Part shown: piece after piece, positions 24,319 to 38,944 of the stretch
How the letters are laid out: each line of letters opens with the position of its first letter
Numbering within the stretch: position 1 is the first letter of the stretch
Assembly: GCF_030445035.2 (NCBI RefSeq)
Contig: NC_080680.1
Span: 49,737,212 to 49,801,211, forward strand
Reading direction: 5' to 3'
Length of the DNA stretch: 64,000 nt
From: Dasypus novemcinctus
Lineage: Eukaryota; Chordata; Mammalia; Cingulata; Dasypodidae
Program-made: the position numbers and the translations under genes
Notes under the pieces: generated by a model
The model's database searches: none
What the model was told of the DNA's origin: nothing
The model's input: the letters and a program-made list of their open reading frames with translations, nothing else

Positions 24319-24577
24319 AGGTAGCAGATATGGCTCAAGTGATTGAGTGCCTGCTTCCCTCCCACACGGGAGGTCTGGGGTCAGTTCTGGTGTCTCCTAA
24401 AAACAAAAACAAACAACCAGTAAACCAATGAAAAAATCAACTTGGGGCTGCCCATGTGGCTCAGTAGTTGAGCACCAGCTTCCCACATACTAGGTCATGG
24501 GTTCAATCACTTGCCCCCATACCTAAAAATGAATGAATGAATAAAAGAATAAATGAATAAATTAATTAATTAATAAA
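24319..24577 (+). mobile_element. dimeric tRNA-derived SINE (armadillo type II architecture)
   Basis: Two tRNA-like heads lie in tandem. The first is 'gatatggctcaagtgattgag' with 'ggggtcagttctggtg' (24334-24390), followed by the linker 'cctaaaaacaaaaacaaacaacc'. The second is 'atgtggctcagtagttgagcaccagcttccc' with B box 'gggttcaatcac', then an AATGAATG/AATTAATT tail. Imperfect flanking 'atttaaa' sequences (24308 and 24578) may be the target duplication. It differs from the monomeric and long composite SINEs of this window. Confidence 0.8.
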
Positions 24578-24789
24578 ATTTAAAATTAGCTGAAATGTTC
24601 TATGATCATAAACCTTTAAGAGAATCTGAAACACTGAGTTTCCTCTGTTATAAATTCTTTTTGCTCAGATGTGTCATGGTTATATGTCAGAAATAAAAGC
24701 AGAGCTTTTTAGATTCTCTTCCTCAAAAGTATATAAAATATGCCACTGGCACATGGACCAATGGTAAAACACAGGAAAATAAGAATACC
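24578..24789. other. unassigned spacer between SINEs
   Basis: Short AT-rich spacer; nothing recognised. It ends in the 9-bp direct repeat that flanks the next SINE. Confidence 0.4.
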
Positions 24790-25223
24790 AGGGAAGGGGA
24801 CTTGGTCCAGTGGTTAGGGCATCTGTCTACCATATGGGAGGTCCACGGTTCAAACCCTGGGCCTCCTTGACCCATGTGGAGCTGGCCCATGTGCAGTGCT
24901 GATGCGCACAAGGACTGTCGTGCCACGCAGGGGTGTCCCCCGCGTAGGGGAACCCCATGCGCAAAGAGTGCACCCCATAAGGAGAGCTGCCCAGTGCGAA
25001 AGAAAGTGCAGCCTGCCCAGGAATGGCGCTGTATACATGGAGAGCTGACACAACAAGATGATTCAACAAAAAGAAACACAGATTCCTGTGCCACTGACAA
25101 CAATAGAAGTGGACAAAGAAGACGATGCAGCAAATAGACACAGAAAACAGACAAGTGGGGCGGGGGGAGGGGAGAGAAATAAATAAATAAATAAATAAAT
25201 AAATAGATCTTTAAACAAAAGAA
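24790..25223 (+). mobile_element. DAS-type tRNA-derived SINE (monomeric head, GC-rich body)
   Basis: The pol III promoter is intact: the A-box-like 'tggtccagtgg' near 24815 and the B box 'ggttcaaaccc' at 24848. The long GC-rich body has the typical phrases 'ctggcccatgtgcagtgctgatgcgcac', 'ggggtgtcccccgcgtagggg' and 'gcccaggaatggcgc'. The tail is (AAAT)n at about 25179-25204. It is flanked by the 9-bp direct repeat AAGAATACC (24781-24789 and 25224-25232). Apparent long frames in both directions here are by-products of the body lacking stops, not genes. Confidence 0.9.
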
Positions 25224-25232
25224 AAGAATACC

Positions 25233-27437
25233 CACCCAGCTCTTCATTAGTTCTGAGAATGGTGAAAAGGCAGAGAAAGTTTGCTTCCTAATAGATTATG
25301 TTTCTTAGCTTTTCTTTTCACACACATCTTGAGAACTCCAATTTTAAGGTATATAGGAAAATCAGTAAGGGATGAAGACTGGCTGTGAGTTTATTGCCTT
25401 GATCAAATACCTTGATGAAATTAGACAGGCTGCCTTCACACTTTGACTCAAGCTCTGCTTTCTGGGTATAAAAGCTAAGACAATGATGTTCTCCTTGCTT
25501 TGTTCTTAGAAGACTTGTTCTCAGGAAAAATGCATTCTTAGACAGTAGGCAAGGGATGAAATGAGAGAGAAAGCCATACCTGAAATGTGTTACTATTCCT
25601 ACCACCCCACTTCACAACCTACCAAAATTCAGAAATTACCAATAACAGCCAAAATATTCCGTTTTCAGTATCATGCCTTACCTTGGTCAGAAATAGGTTT
25701 TATACCCTTTTTACAAGGGGAAAGTTACAAAGTTCTTTTATGAAATAGTTTTCACAGATACCAATGTTTCAAATTACCTCTTTGTTATCTGGAGGTTTTC
25801 ACATCCAGGGTCATACATTATCATTATGTTCAGGACAAGAGAGAGGCATGCTTTATATTTATTTATTTGCTTATGTATATATTTATTTTTAGAAAGTGAG
25901 ATCCTCTGGCATTGTGAAAGGGGAAATGGGAAAGGAGAATATCATGAAGTTTGGACTTAGGTGTACTCTGAGGCACATTAATTTTTGGAACATGTATCCT
26001 TGGAAGTTGATTATCAGGAAATTTATACTTTTTGAATTAGTTGTTTCCATGTACACTTTGGAAGGGATTATGGACCCCCAGAGTACATAAATCACTGCCT
26101 AGATGGTTACCTTACAGCCTCATCAGTTTTCTGCAATCAACTACAGCCAGAGCTATGTTGATACATTGATGGTGCTCCCTTCCAAGGCCCCCATCATCTT
26201 GGGTGAAAGATGGGTGTTTCCAAAGCTCTGCAGATAAGACATGGAAGGAGCAAGAAAAGACTCAAGCTGAGATAAAATGGCCAAAGGGCAAAAAATCAAT
26301 GAAAAGAGAGAAGGTTCCAAATCAACAGAGCGAATCACAGGGAAGAAACAGAGCCAGGAAATTAGTAGGATTGACAGTATAAAGATCTCCTGTGCCCTTT
26401 TCAGAGGGTTGTGGGAGAATACCAGAGAGAATCTCGGGAGGACTTTACATAAAATATAACTGGGGGTAGGGTGGGAGGCATCCTGCCAGGTCCATGAAAG
26501 TTTATTTCTAGTTAATTCTCACTAAGGCAGTATTAAATGGGGGCAATGCTGTTGCATAGAGTTGTCAACTCATGGAGAGCACAGTAAGTCACCTCAGAAG
26601 TCTGAGTTTCTGTGATACCCTGGGAATTATATTAGGGAAACTAAATATGTCAGTAATAGACTGAAGGAAGATCGAGCTGTGGTTTGGTAATGGGAAATGG
26701 CTGTTAGGGTTTGATAGAGAAAGCTTTTAAGAAGCTTACCAAGAAGCATTCCTAGGAATATTACTACAAGGAGGGATCCTAAGGACTCCCAGTCCTGATT
26801 GGGTATGGACATCATAATGCAAGTATCTTTGTGGGAGACAGAACCAGGGTCAGGGAGGTGTGAACTCCAAAAGTATAGAGTCTTTATTATTGAGGCCTCA
26901 GTGCATGTGATCGCTTAGGAATGCCCTGTGGAAGATAAACAGGTGATATTTTCCCAAAATGCTCATTCTTCCAAAAAAAGAGAGCAAACCAAGCTGTAAT
27001 CTAGAAGCTATAACTTCGAAGGTGTGGACCTAACATGGAGTAATGCTGAGACCTCCAGGGAGGCCCACTAATGCAAAAAAAGGATACCAAAAAGAGAAAA
27101 TTCTCACCCCTATTTCTAAATGCCAAGGAAAATCCTTTGGACAATATTGTCCTATTGAAGAAGATGACTGAGCTCCTGCAGTACTTCATCCATTCTTTTA
27201 CAGTCATTTCTTTGTAAATTTAGAGCTTGTTGAGACGATGATGATAATTTCTCCAGGTTATTTCAATGAGATTAGCCAATGCCTAGCTTGTGGGCATGAT
27301 GCCTCAGATAGTAGAAGCAGATCTAGGGGAATTTTATATTTCTTAATGCCATCAAATTCTCTGGTCGACCTCAGTGAGCACATGTCTAAGCTGGACAGGG
27401 TGGTGTACTGTCATTTACTGTCCTGGCTGCTGCAGCC
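25233..27437. other. unassigned sequence
   Basis: No gene or confident repeat was recognised upstream of the CK2 alpha retrocopy. I found no CK2 5' UTR or first-codon sequence in 27200-27437, so the retrocopy looks 5'-truncated. Confidence 0.4.
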
Positions 27438-30885
<3,448 letters not shown>

Positions 30886-31897
30886 AGACCCAACTGGATG
30901 GGGGCGGGAAGGGGATGGCAGGGGCAAGGGTTTACAGAGTAACAACTTCTATGTCATAAATTACCTCATCTGCATACCTTGTATTGGGACGTTTTATTTC
31001 TCAGCACTACCCGTGTCTGCATTGCTTAGAGGGCAGGAAATGGAACACAACATAAGACAGCTGCGTTGGCAATTTCTCTGACAGGTTGTTTGAAATATTT
31101 TTTAACTTCGCTTGAAGACATTCTTTTCAAAAATTTGAGTCAGACCCTCCCTCCCCCTTGATTTATTGATTATAATGAATTATATTTGATTGAGCGAAAA
31201 CATAACTGTGCTGGGAAGAAGTTGTGCCATGGCAGCCTTTAATATTTTTTTAAATAAAAGTGTTAAAACAAAAAGAAGAGAGAATTCCTGTCTCTGCTTC
31301 AGACAGCTGGCCTCTCCTGGGGAATTCATTGAGGACCTTCATCGGACTTCCTGGTTTGCAGCCTGCCCTACAGAATTTGGACTTGTGCATCCCCATGGCC
31401 ATGTGAGGCAATTTTGTAAAATCTCATAATATTTACGGATAGCTCCTATCAGTTCTGTTTCCCCAGAGGACCCTGCTGCTGTTGAGCAACATTGTACAAC
31501 AAGCTGCTGCTAGGAAGGTGACCTCGCCCAAACGCTCTGTTATTGGGAGTGACGGGAGTGGATTCTGGAGGTGATAGAAGCTGCGGACTCAGGGCATCTC
31601 TTGGCAATCCAGAGCCAGTAAGAATGTTAGGATGCTTTGCACTTGAGGACAGAGGAAGGGGGCAAGATCCTGGGGGAAGAGCCAGCACTCGACTGTGAAG
31701 GGGAGGCTTTCCCACCCACTCGCTCAGGAAGCACTTCCTCCATTGACTGGAGGAAATCAGTGTTTCTCACATTGCACGTGGCAACCCAATAGTAGGTCAA
31801 GAAATCATTTTAATGGTATTCTTGTTTGTTTGTTTTTTTATTTACACACTTTTTGAGATTTTAAAAATGTTTTTCTTGAAACTGGTATGGTTGTGAT
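30886..31897. other. unassigned sequence
   Basis: No gene recognised. The 79-codon plus-strand frame at 31190-31429 shows no family motif. GC content is slightly higher around 31490-31720. Confidence 0.4.
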
Positions 31898-32022
31898 TCT
31901 TTTTTTTTAAATCATGTCTCTTTCTCTTTCCAATTGTTATTTTTTTAGGAGGTACCAGGAATTGAATCCAGGACCTTATGCATGGAAGCAGGTGCTCAAC
32001 CACTGATTTCCACCTGTTCCCC
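31898..32022 (-). mobile_element. short tRNA-derived SINE, minus strand
   Basis: Reversed, it has a head with an A-box-like segment and the B box 'ggttcaattcctgg' (seen as 'ccaggaattgaatcc' on plus near 31959), with a T-run at the plus-strand left end as its poly A. It is flanked by the perfect 10-bp repeat TGGTTGTGAT (31888-31897 and 32023-32032), so this is a clean retroposition event. It is a monomer lacking the GC-rich DAS body; a relative is at 55385-55480. Confidence 0.85.
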
Positions 32023-32032
32023 TGGTTGTGAT

Positions 32033-34424
32033 CTTATCGTGAAACTACTAGGCTCCAAAGTATCATATAGAACCACAAACTATGACTATTGGACTCAAAT
32101 GGCACATGTCTATCTAGTAACTTCTTTCTTGAAGCTTTGATTTGACAAAAGACTGAGCTTCCTTCAAGGCAATTTTATCACTACAGTTTTACCCAAACCA
32201 AACAAACCTTTTGGAATCTTAGTTTGAAGACCCTGACTAGCTTAAGAGCCCACATCCTTTATCACTTGAATTAAATTACCTTTCTCCAGAAGACATATAC
32301 TTTTGTCTAAAAAGAGTAATGTGGTATGTAGCTCAATCGAAGCTTTACTCCAGTCCCTCAATGTGTTTAACTTCCTCAGTCTTCCATTACTCGAAGCCAG
32401 ATTGTCCTCTTGGCTCTTCTGACTTTCCGATATTTGCCCATTTTACTACCTTTGCTCTAGTCAGGGCTGATTTGTGTCAGTGAAAACCAACCCCTCCAAT
32501 TAGTTTAAATAAAAAGAGGAGTTATTTTAAGGCTACAACAGGCCTTGTAAGGATTAGGAAATCCACAGCAGCTTCTCTTGGGATCTTCTCAAGGCCTTCA
32601 TAACCTCTCTCCTCAGTGGCCCTTCTGTTGAGTAGCTTCCTGTTTTTTTCAAACCAGTCTTTCATTTTATTAAACAATGAACCATTGAAGTCGGACCAGT
32701 GCACTGGCTTGTTAAGAGAAAGTGTTCCTTCACTGTCCCATAGCACATCCAGGAAATGAGGGAGGCAGGGGTTAGTGTCAGATGGCAGGAACCGTCCTTT
32801 CTAAGTACTTCCTATTAATTTATTCAGGACAGGATATGGAGTGCAAGTGGAATTGCTCAGCTGGAAAGTTCTATTACACTTTCAACAGATCCAGACATGT
32901 CTCCCTCACCAGCCAACACCCCTGAAAACACCTTGCCCTCCCATCAGCTCTCTGAAGGTTACCAAAGGAGTCCCTGTTCAACCACCTAAAAGGGGCAGCT
33001 GTGGCCACCGTGCTCCCTCATCCCAACTGGCCAGGTGAACTAAGATCAAAACCAGAAGGAATTTAAGGAAAGCATAGCAGGAACACGAGGAATGACATTT
33101 AGATGTCAGAAACGTGTCACTAGCCTTCCTGAAATTGCCAATTGGAAAGGGTAGGGGAACGATGCCCCAGCCCGTGCTCTAAGAACTAGGAACACAGTGT
33201 GGCCTTCCTTTGATGCTGTCATGTCTGCTGAGTCAAGTGACCTCAAGGGTGTCCCGGGTGGGGAGCACGGAAGTCCCCTGGATGTGTCTGGCAGTGAGGT
33301 TCCTTCAGCTCTGTCACAGTGCACTGTCTACACAGAGCACAGGGCACAGTGTAGCTGTCCTGAAATCTCTCCAATTTGAGAAAGTGCATGTCAGGTTTTA
33401 GCCCCTAGCCTGGAGGGGAGGAATGCCCTTCAGCGGGATGGTGGTTGGAGAGAATGGGCAGCATTGTCGCAGTCAACGCAAACAGTACTTTCTGATGTAG
33501 TCCTGGCTTGCTCTGGCTAGAGACTGTCTGAGAGCGACAGTTCCATGGCCATTTTTGCAGGATCTCAAGGAAGGCCTTGCAGTCTCTCTTGCAAGGCTGC
33601 TAGCATTCTGGAGCTCTAAGAAGTAGGAGCTGAAATGCTCACCTCTTGGGCTGGCCTTTAGCATGAAATGGAATCTCAGAAGAGCACTTCTGTTGGCCAG
33701 TGCTTTCATATTGTAGAGGTAATTGTAGCAGTATTGATTTTTCTGGGTCTCCTGCTGTAACAAACTGCCGTCTTAATCTGCAAAAAGCTCAGGTTAATGC
33801 TTGACATCCTGGTTCCTGGAGAGTTGAGTGTCATTTTCCTTCTTAAGGTCCTTGGGGCATTGTCTCTCATAGTGTATGAGGTCCTCTTAAAGATTTCATT
33901 CCAAAGTTCTCGATCTGTCTTTTCATAAGTGAATAAATTGAATAGGGTAAACGTCAGACTCCCACATACCATCACCACCCACCTCAGGCAACTAATTACC
34001 GGTCTCCCAAGGGCTCTGGTTTTTCATCCCTGCCCTCACCAAGGCAATAGTCCCAAGGCTCCCTGCCATGTTCTTAGGAAGGAAGTCTGTGGCAGGACTT
34101 GTCTGAGAGCACGGCGGCTGGGGAAGGGAGAGCTGGCCTGGGAACATGTCCTTCTGCTTCCCTCCAAAAAGACACTAGGCAGTGGAGGCAAAAAGGTCAT
34201 AGAGGAGTTGGTTTCCCCATCTGGGCTCATAGTTTCTATTTCCCCACAACTTTGCCATGTCTGGGACTTGATTGGTCATGGCACTCATTTCTGACCATTT
34301 CAGCTTGTTTCTTCAAAGTGAATCACTAAAGTATACAACCCAAATGTCACTTATTAGTGACTCCAGTGATTTATCAGTTGTGGAAATATGTTGTTTAGCA
34401 CCTTACAAAAATAATAAATACCTT
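32033..34424. other. unassigned sequence
   Basis: No gene or repeat family recognised with confidence. Frames of 60-121 codons occur on both strands around 33100-34300 but overlap each other and carry no recognisable domain. Confidence 0.4.
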
Positions 34425-34603
34425 GGGAAACGGACTTGGCCCAGTGGTTAGGGCGTCTGTCTACCACATGGGAAGTCCGCGGTTCAAACCCCAGGCCTCC
34501 TTGACCTGTGTGGAGCTGGCCCGTGCGCAGTGCTGATGCGCGCGAGGAGTCCCCTGTGTAGGGGAGCCCCACACGCAAGGAGTGCGCCCCGTAAGGAGAG
34601 CCG
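34425..34603 (+). mobile_element. DAS-type SINE, 3'-truncated
   Basis: The head is complete (A-box-like 'tggcccagtgg', B box 'ggttcaaacccc' at 34482) and the first half of the GC-rich body is present. A short internal deletion relative to 24790-25223 lies in 'gcgaggagtcccctgtgtagggg'. The sequence stops after 'gtaaggagagccg', so the second half of the body and the A-rich tail are missing. No target duplication was found. Loss of the tail suggests a later deletion rather than the insertion process. Confidence 0.85.
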
Positions 34604-35914
34604 CTTTATTTTATATTCCACCTTTTGTCCCTGTTGTCCATGTATAATCTCTTCCTTCCCAGAGTAGTTGCCCCTCATTATGTTTCCAGTGGCTGCAATT
34701 CCAAAGAGATCCTCAAGGCCTAACTCCACCCCCAGGAAGGGGAAGCTCTAAGAGTTCAATGTCAAAATGGAATCCCCTTATTTAATTATTTAATCAGCAA
34801 GGAACTCCGGTTAATTCTTGATATTCTTGGTCAGTGCTTGACATTCCTAAATTAGGCTACCATGGTTGGGGTTGGGGTAGGGGGGATTTCAGTGCATCGT
34901 CTAGCCAAACTGTAGGCAAAACACAATGAGAGACATTTATCCCTCATCACATTTATGTCCTCTTTTTCTCCTTTTTTTCTGTTATATCTCTCAAGAGACT
35001 GGAGGACTAGAATAGCCCTTGCCTTGGAAGTCCACATAAGAATCTGAATAAGAATCTGAATAAAGCTCAGAGGTAAGGACTCGTGGATCGGCTGATTATG
35101 ACGGCCTCTAGACTTAACTTTCAAGGGAGTCAAGGTTACTCAGGACCCACCAGGGTGCTGGTTCTGCTCACCAGATTGGCTGGGGCAACCTACTAGAAAC
35201 GCGCAGCATATGCGTGCCTGGAGTTTCCTTGTGCATCTGCTCCCCAGGCACTCATGGCAGTGCTAGGCAGCTGGAATAAGGGCTTGGATCCTTGCCACAG
35301 AGGGCATGGAGAACAGCCACAATTTCCTCATCTATTTATTTAATCTGTTAGAGTGGATTTATTTTTGAAAGCTGCCTCACATCCCTTTGTGAACAAAACA
35401 GGATATGGATACATGAATGAAAGAAAATAGAAATAAATGAAAATGTGGGAGAGCAGGCAACGTTCCCAGAGATGCCAATGCTCTCCCACTCAGTGACCCT
35501 TCAGAATGCCGGAAGTCCCACCATCAGAAGGACTTCTCTGAGATGAGTTGGTGTCTCAGAAATCAGAGTTAAAAGGAACACATCTCCTCTCATTAACACA
35601 CTGGTAATTTGTAATTGTGCCTTTAAGTGCTTTTTAAACTGAAAACCCTTGACAAATTCAAGGAACTGGCATTATTTAGTGTTGTTAAGGTCTTGGATTA
35701 ACTGGATTATTTTGGAAATGAGAGGGAAGGACTGTGACACAGTGAGGTGTAGGACAAATGAATCAGAAAAGAAAAGAAAGCTCAAGAGAAAGCTTGGAAA
35801 TGACCTAGGTATGTAGCTCATCCTTGCCTGGGACAGAACAAGTCCTGGAGTGATGAAGCCATTCATGGAGGAAGGCCACCTCTCCAGCAGGAGGTTAAAT
35901 ATCTGAGTAGGGGC
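34604..35914. other. unassigned sequence
   Basis: No gene recognised. Imperfect repeats of 'aagaatctgaataa' occur at 35038-35064. Confidence 0.4.
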
Positions 35915-36125
35915 ATGCACCTGGGGCCAGAGTGCACACTTCAAATCCTGGCTCTGTCACTCACCAGCTGTATGATCTTGGACAAGTGGCAACCTCTCTG
36001 TGCTCAGTTTTCTCATCACAAAATGAGGACAATAACGGAACAGTCCTCACAGGTGGCTAGAAGGACTGAATGAGTTAGTAGAGTGTTTAGAAGAGTGCCT
36101 GGCATGTAGTAATCACTATGTTGGT
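35915..36125 (+). repeat. MIR, nearly complete
   Basis: A good MIR is readable: 'tcaaatcctggctctgtcactcaccagctgtatgatcttggacaagt' in blocks, then 'aacctctctgtgctcagttttctcatc', 'aaaatgaggacaataa' and 'gagtgcctggcatgtagtaatcac'. The order and spacing agree with the family. Confidence 0.85.
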
Positions 36126-36800
36126 TAAATGAAATATGAAAAACAAAATGGTGGTCCAGGCAGAGACTTGGTATCACAGAGGTCAAAAATTGCCTGTGGT
36201 CTTGACTTAAATGTACTGTTATTTTTCCATTACAGAAAGCATACTCATAAAGCAGAGGGAAAAGAAAAATAAATATTAGAAATGGGAAGGGGAGTTTGTG
36301 AGGCAAAGAATGCTCTGATACAGTGGATGAGGGAGAGAGAAGAGCAGATTTGGAAACTGTTTATAAAGAGAAAGCAGGAGAAGTTGTCAACAGATGGAGT
36401 GATAGGGGTGCTTCTCTTTTAGAAAAACAGGTAAGATAGTTCTTGAATCCAAGAATGCCACTTACTCAAGTGTCTGTTCCTGATGTTTATGGAAAGGTGT
36501 TCCGGGCCTGTTGTGAGCGCAGGTGTTGATTTGATGCTGATGGACACTTCTAACGAGTGAGCAGTGGCAGGATGCTGCATAGCTGGCCTCGGTTCTATAC
36601 CAACACGGCCCAACAAATATAATCACAGGCACAGGGATAAGTGTAAATTTTCTAGCAGTCACATTAAGAGGTAAAAAGAAACATAAGTCAACTTTAATAG
36701 CATGTTTTATTTAAATGATATATCGAAAATATTACCTTTCAATATAAAAAATTAAGAATGTGATGATTCATTTTTTTAACTAAGTCTTTGAGATCTGGTG
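36126..36800. other. unassigned sequence
   Basis: Nothing recognised between the MIR and the L1 fragment. Confidence 0.35.
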
Positions 36801-36812
36801 TGCATTTCACAC

Positions 36813-37171
36813 TTTTTTTTCCTTTTTTTTTTTTTAATATTACATTAAAAAAACATGAGGTCCCCATAAACCCCCCACCCTCACCTCACTACTCCCCCCA
36901 TAGCAACATTCTCCTCCATCATCATGAGACATTCATTGCATTTGGTGAATACATCTCTGCGCATCGCTGCACCTCATGGCCAATGGTCCACACCATAGCC
37001 CACACTCTCCCACAGTCCACCCAGTGGGCCATGGGAGGACCTACAATGTCCAGTAATTGTCCCTGCAGCACCACCCAGGACAACTCCAAGTCCCAAAAAC
37101 GTCTCCACATCTCATCTCTTCCTCCCATTCCCAACACCCAGCAGCCACCATGGCCACTTTCTCCACACCAA
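36813..37171 (-). mobile_element. 5'-truncated L1 3' UTR, minus strand
   Basis: On the plus strand it starts with a long T-run (poly A of the element, 36813-36836) and then shows 'gaggtccccataaacccccc', 'gacattcattgcatttggtgaatacatc', 'gtccacccagtgggccatgggagga' and 'ccaccatggccactttctccacaccaatg'. These are the reverse of the blocks seen at 22850-23200. It is flanked by TGCATTTCACAC (36801-36812) and TGTATTTTACAC (37172-37183), a 12-bp target duplication with two C/T differences. An open 147-codon frame across it is non-functional. Confidence 0.8.
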
Positions 37172-37183
37172 TGTATTTTACAC

Positions 37184-38940
37184 TTAGAGGTCATCTTAAT
37201 TCATACTAGCCACATTTCAAGTGCTCGGTAGACAATGTGAGTAGTGGCTACTGAATTGAGCAGAGTACTTCTATGCTTTCAGTGAGCAGAAGCCTTGTGA
37301 TTAGTCCCGGTCTTTGGATGTGTAGTGCCCTTGCCCCCTGATTAATGTTCAGAAGTCCTATTTTGGTCTTCATGATTTCTGCTACATGCATTAAGTATCT
37401 ACTCTTTGTTCAGTCCTGAATTATATTCTAGGGATTCAAAGATATCTGTAAAAAGTATAATTTTATATCCCAGGGATGTTTTAACTGGCTTAAACTGGTT
37501 CTTGCCTTTTTGAACTAAATTCAGCTACATTGAACTAGTTCAAATATGACCAATTTAAAACTGGATTAAATTGTTTTAAGCCAGCAGGCTCTAGTGTGAA
37601 CCTGTTTTAACAAGAGCAAATATTTCTGGATAGTTCCTCTGAGTTATAGCTTAATTTTGTCATAGAAAAGTAGTTTTGATTTCAAATGGTTTCTATGTGT
37701 TTTCATGATTTAGTTTTACCTGGACTACATGTAGTCTAGTCATCTCAAAAGAGCTCATAATGGATTCAATAATTTCTTGCCAATTTAAAATTAAGCAGCC
37801 TGGTTCTAATAATATTAAATATTTTAAGACACTTATGAACAGATACATGTGGCCAACCCAGGATAACATGGGAAAGAAGGTAGAAGCCAGGTTATAGGAA
37901 CTTAGACATCTGCTTCGACAATAAGCCTGACTTTGGGCTGAACTAGCTGATTACTCTACCGGGATCCCCAGACCTCCTAAGTAAGGGAATGCTTATTCCC
38001 AGAAAGTTGTATGACATGAGACATCGAGTTAGGGACAATTGACAGTAATTGTGAGTTGATAATGGATTTGGTAAGTGAACCCTGATATTTTAGGATATTA
38101 AGTAGCAAGTGTGTGGTGAGGGATTTGGGGGTTGGACTCTAGTTCAAACTGGGGTCAGTATGAGGTTCTGTACTGAGAAAGAGGTAATGAAAAGAAAGAG
38201 AAGGGAAAGAAGATGCTGAATATACTTCACCCACCTGACATGGCTACTGAGCTTGTATCAAGTGATGAAGTCTTGTGAGGAGTCTCAACAATGCCTTAAG
38301 CCATGAGAAAGGAGGTAGCCATGAACTGATGTAAGGCCAGACCACAGGCGAGATAAGTTACCAGTTTTACCATGGAATCCACCATGCTTAGCACTGTTGG
38401 GTGAATTTTTCATGAACTAACCTCTCATTTATTAGATATCCTTTCTTTGAAACATTCATGGCTCCCACTTTGCTACTAACTCATACTTTAATCTGTCTTT
38501 TCATCACCTGCTTCACCTTGCCTAGCCAAGCTAATTTTCTTACCACTTTCTGATTGTGGCTACCCTCTATAGTCAGAATTATTATCTTTTCAGTCTCATG
38601 TCAATGTCAATTTATCCTTCATGTTAGCCTCCCTATCTTCATTCACTCTCTTCTATACTCCTTTAAATTCTGTCTATTCAGTGAGGACAAAATAGGAACC
38701 TGCTCCTTCCCTGATATCTTAAGTCCTGGTCAATCACATTTTCCACTGTGGCCTCCAGGCCTGATCAACATCACACACCCATCATCTCTATTGTCTCACC
38801 TATTTCTGGAAAATTTCATCACAGTTAACTTCAACACTCCAACTAGCTTGCCAGATTTCAATAGCAAGAATCATGTCTTTGTAATCTCCCCCACCAAACT
38901 TATAAAGTTATGAATGCTTCAATTATCAGCACATTCATTC
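37184..38940. other. unassigned sequence with a palindromic patch
   Basis: No gene recognised. The 37475-37605 segment is rich in TTTAAACTGG-like inverted motifs centred on a 14-bp perfect palindrome at 37530-37543 (TTGAACTAGTTCAA). It may be a decayed DNA transposon, family unknown. The pyrimidine-rich stretch at 38540-38890 gives a 119-codon frame without motifs. Confidence 0.4.
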
Positions 38941-38944
38941 AAAA

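Noticed and set aside
24790-25223. Possible functional tRNA gene (good A and B boxes)
   Set aside because: The head lacks a complete tRNA cloverleaf, and the long body, A-rich tail and flanking duplication show it is a SINE. The same applies to the other SINE heads.
24723-25247. Open frame of 174 codons on the minus strand, with shorter overlapping frames on both strands
   Set aside because: It lies almost entirely inside the DAS-type SINE at 24790-25223. The GC-rich body happens to lack stops, and similar frames recur at the other SINE copies (46174-46479, 49333-49755, 63065-63457).
36788-37231. Plus-strand frame of 147 codons rich in Pro, Thr and His
   Set aside because: It is read through the reversed L1 3' UTR, which is non-coding.
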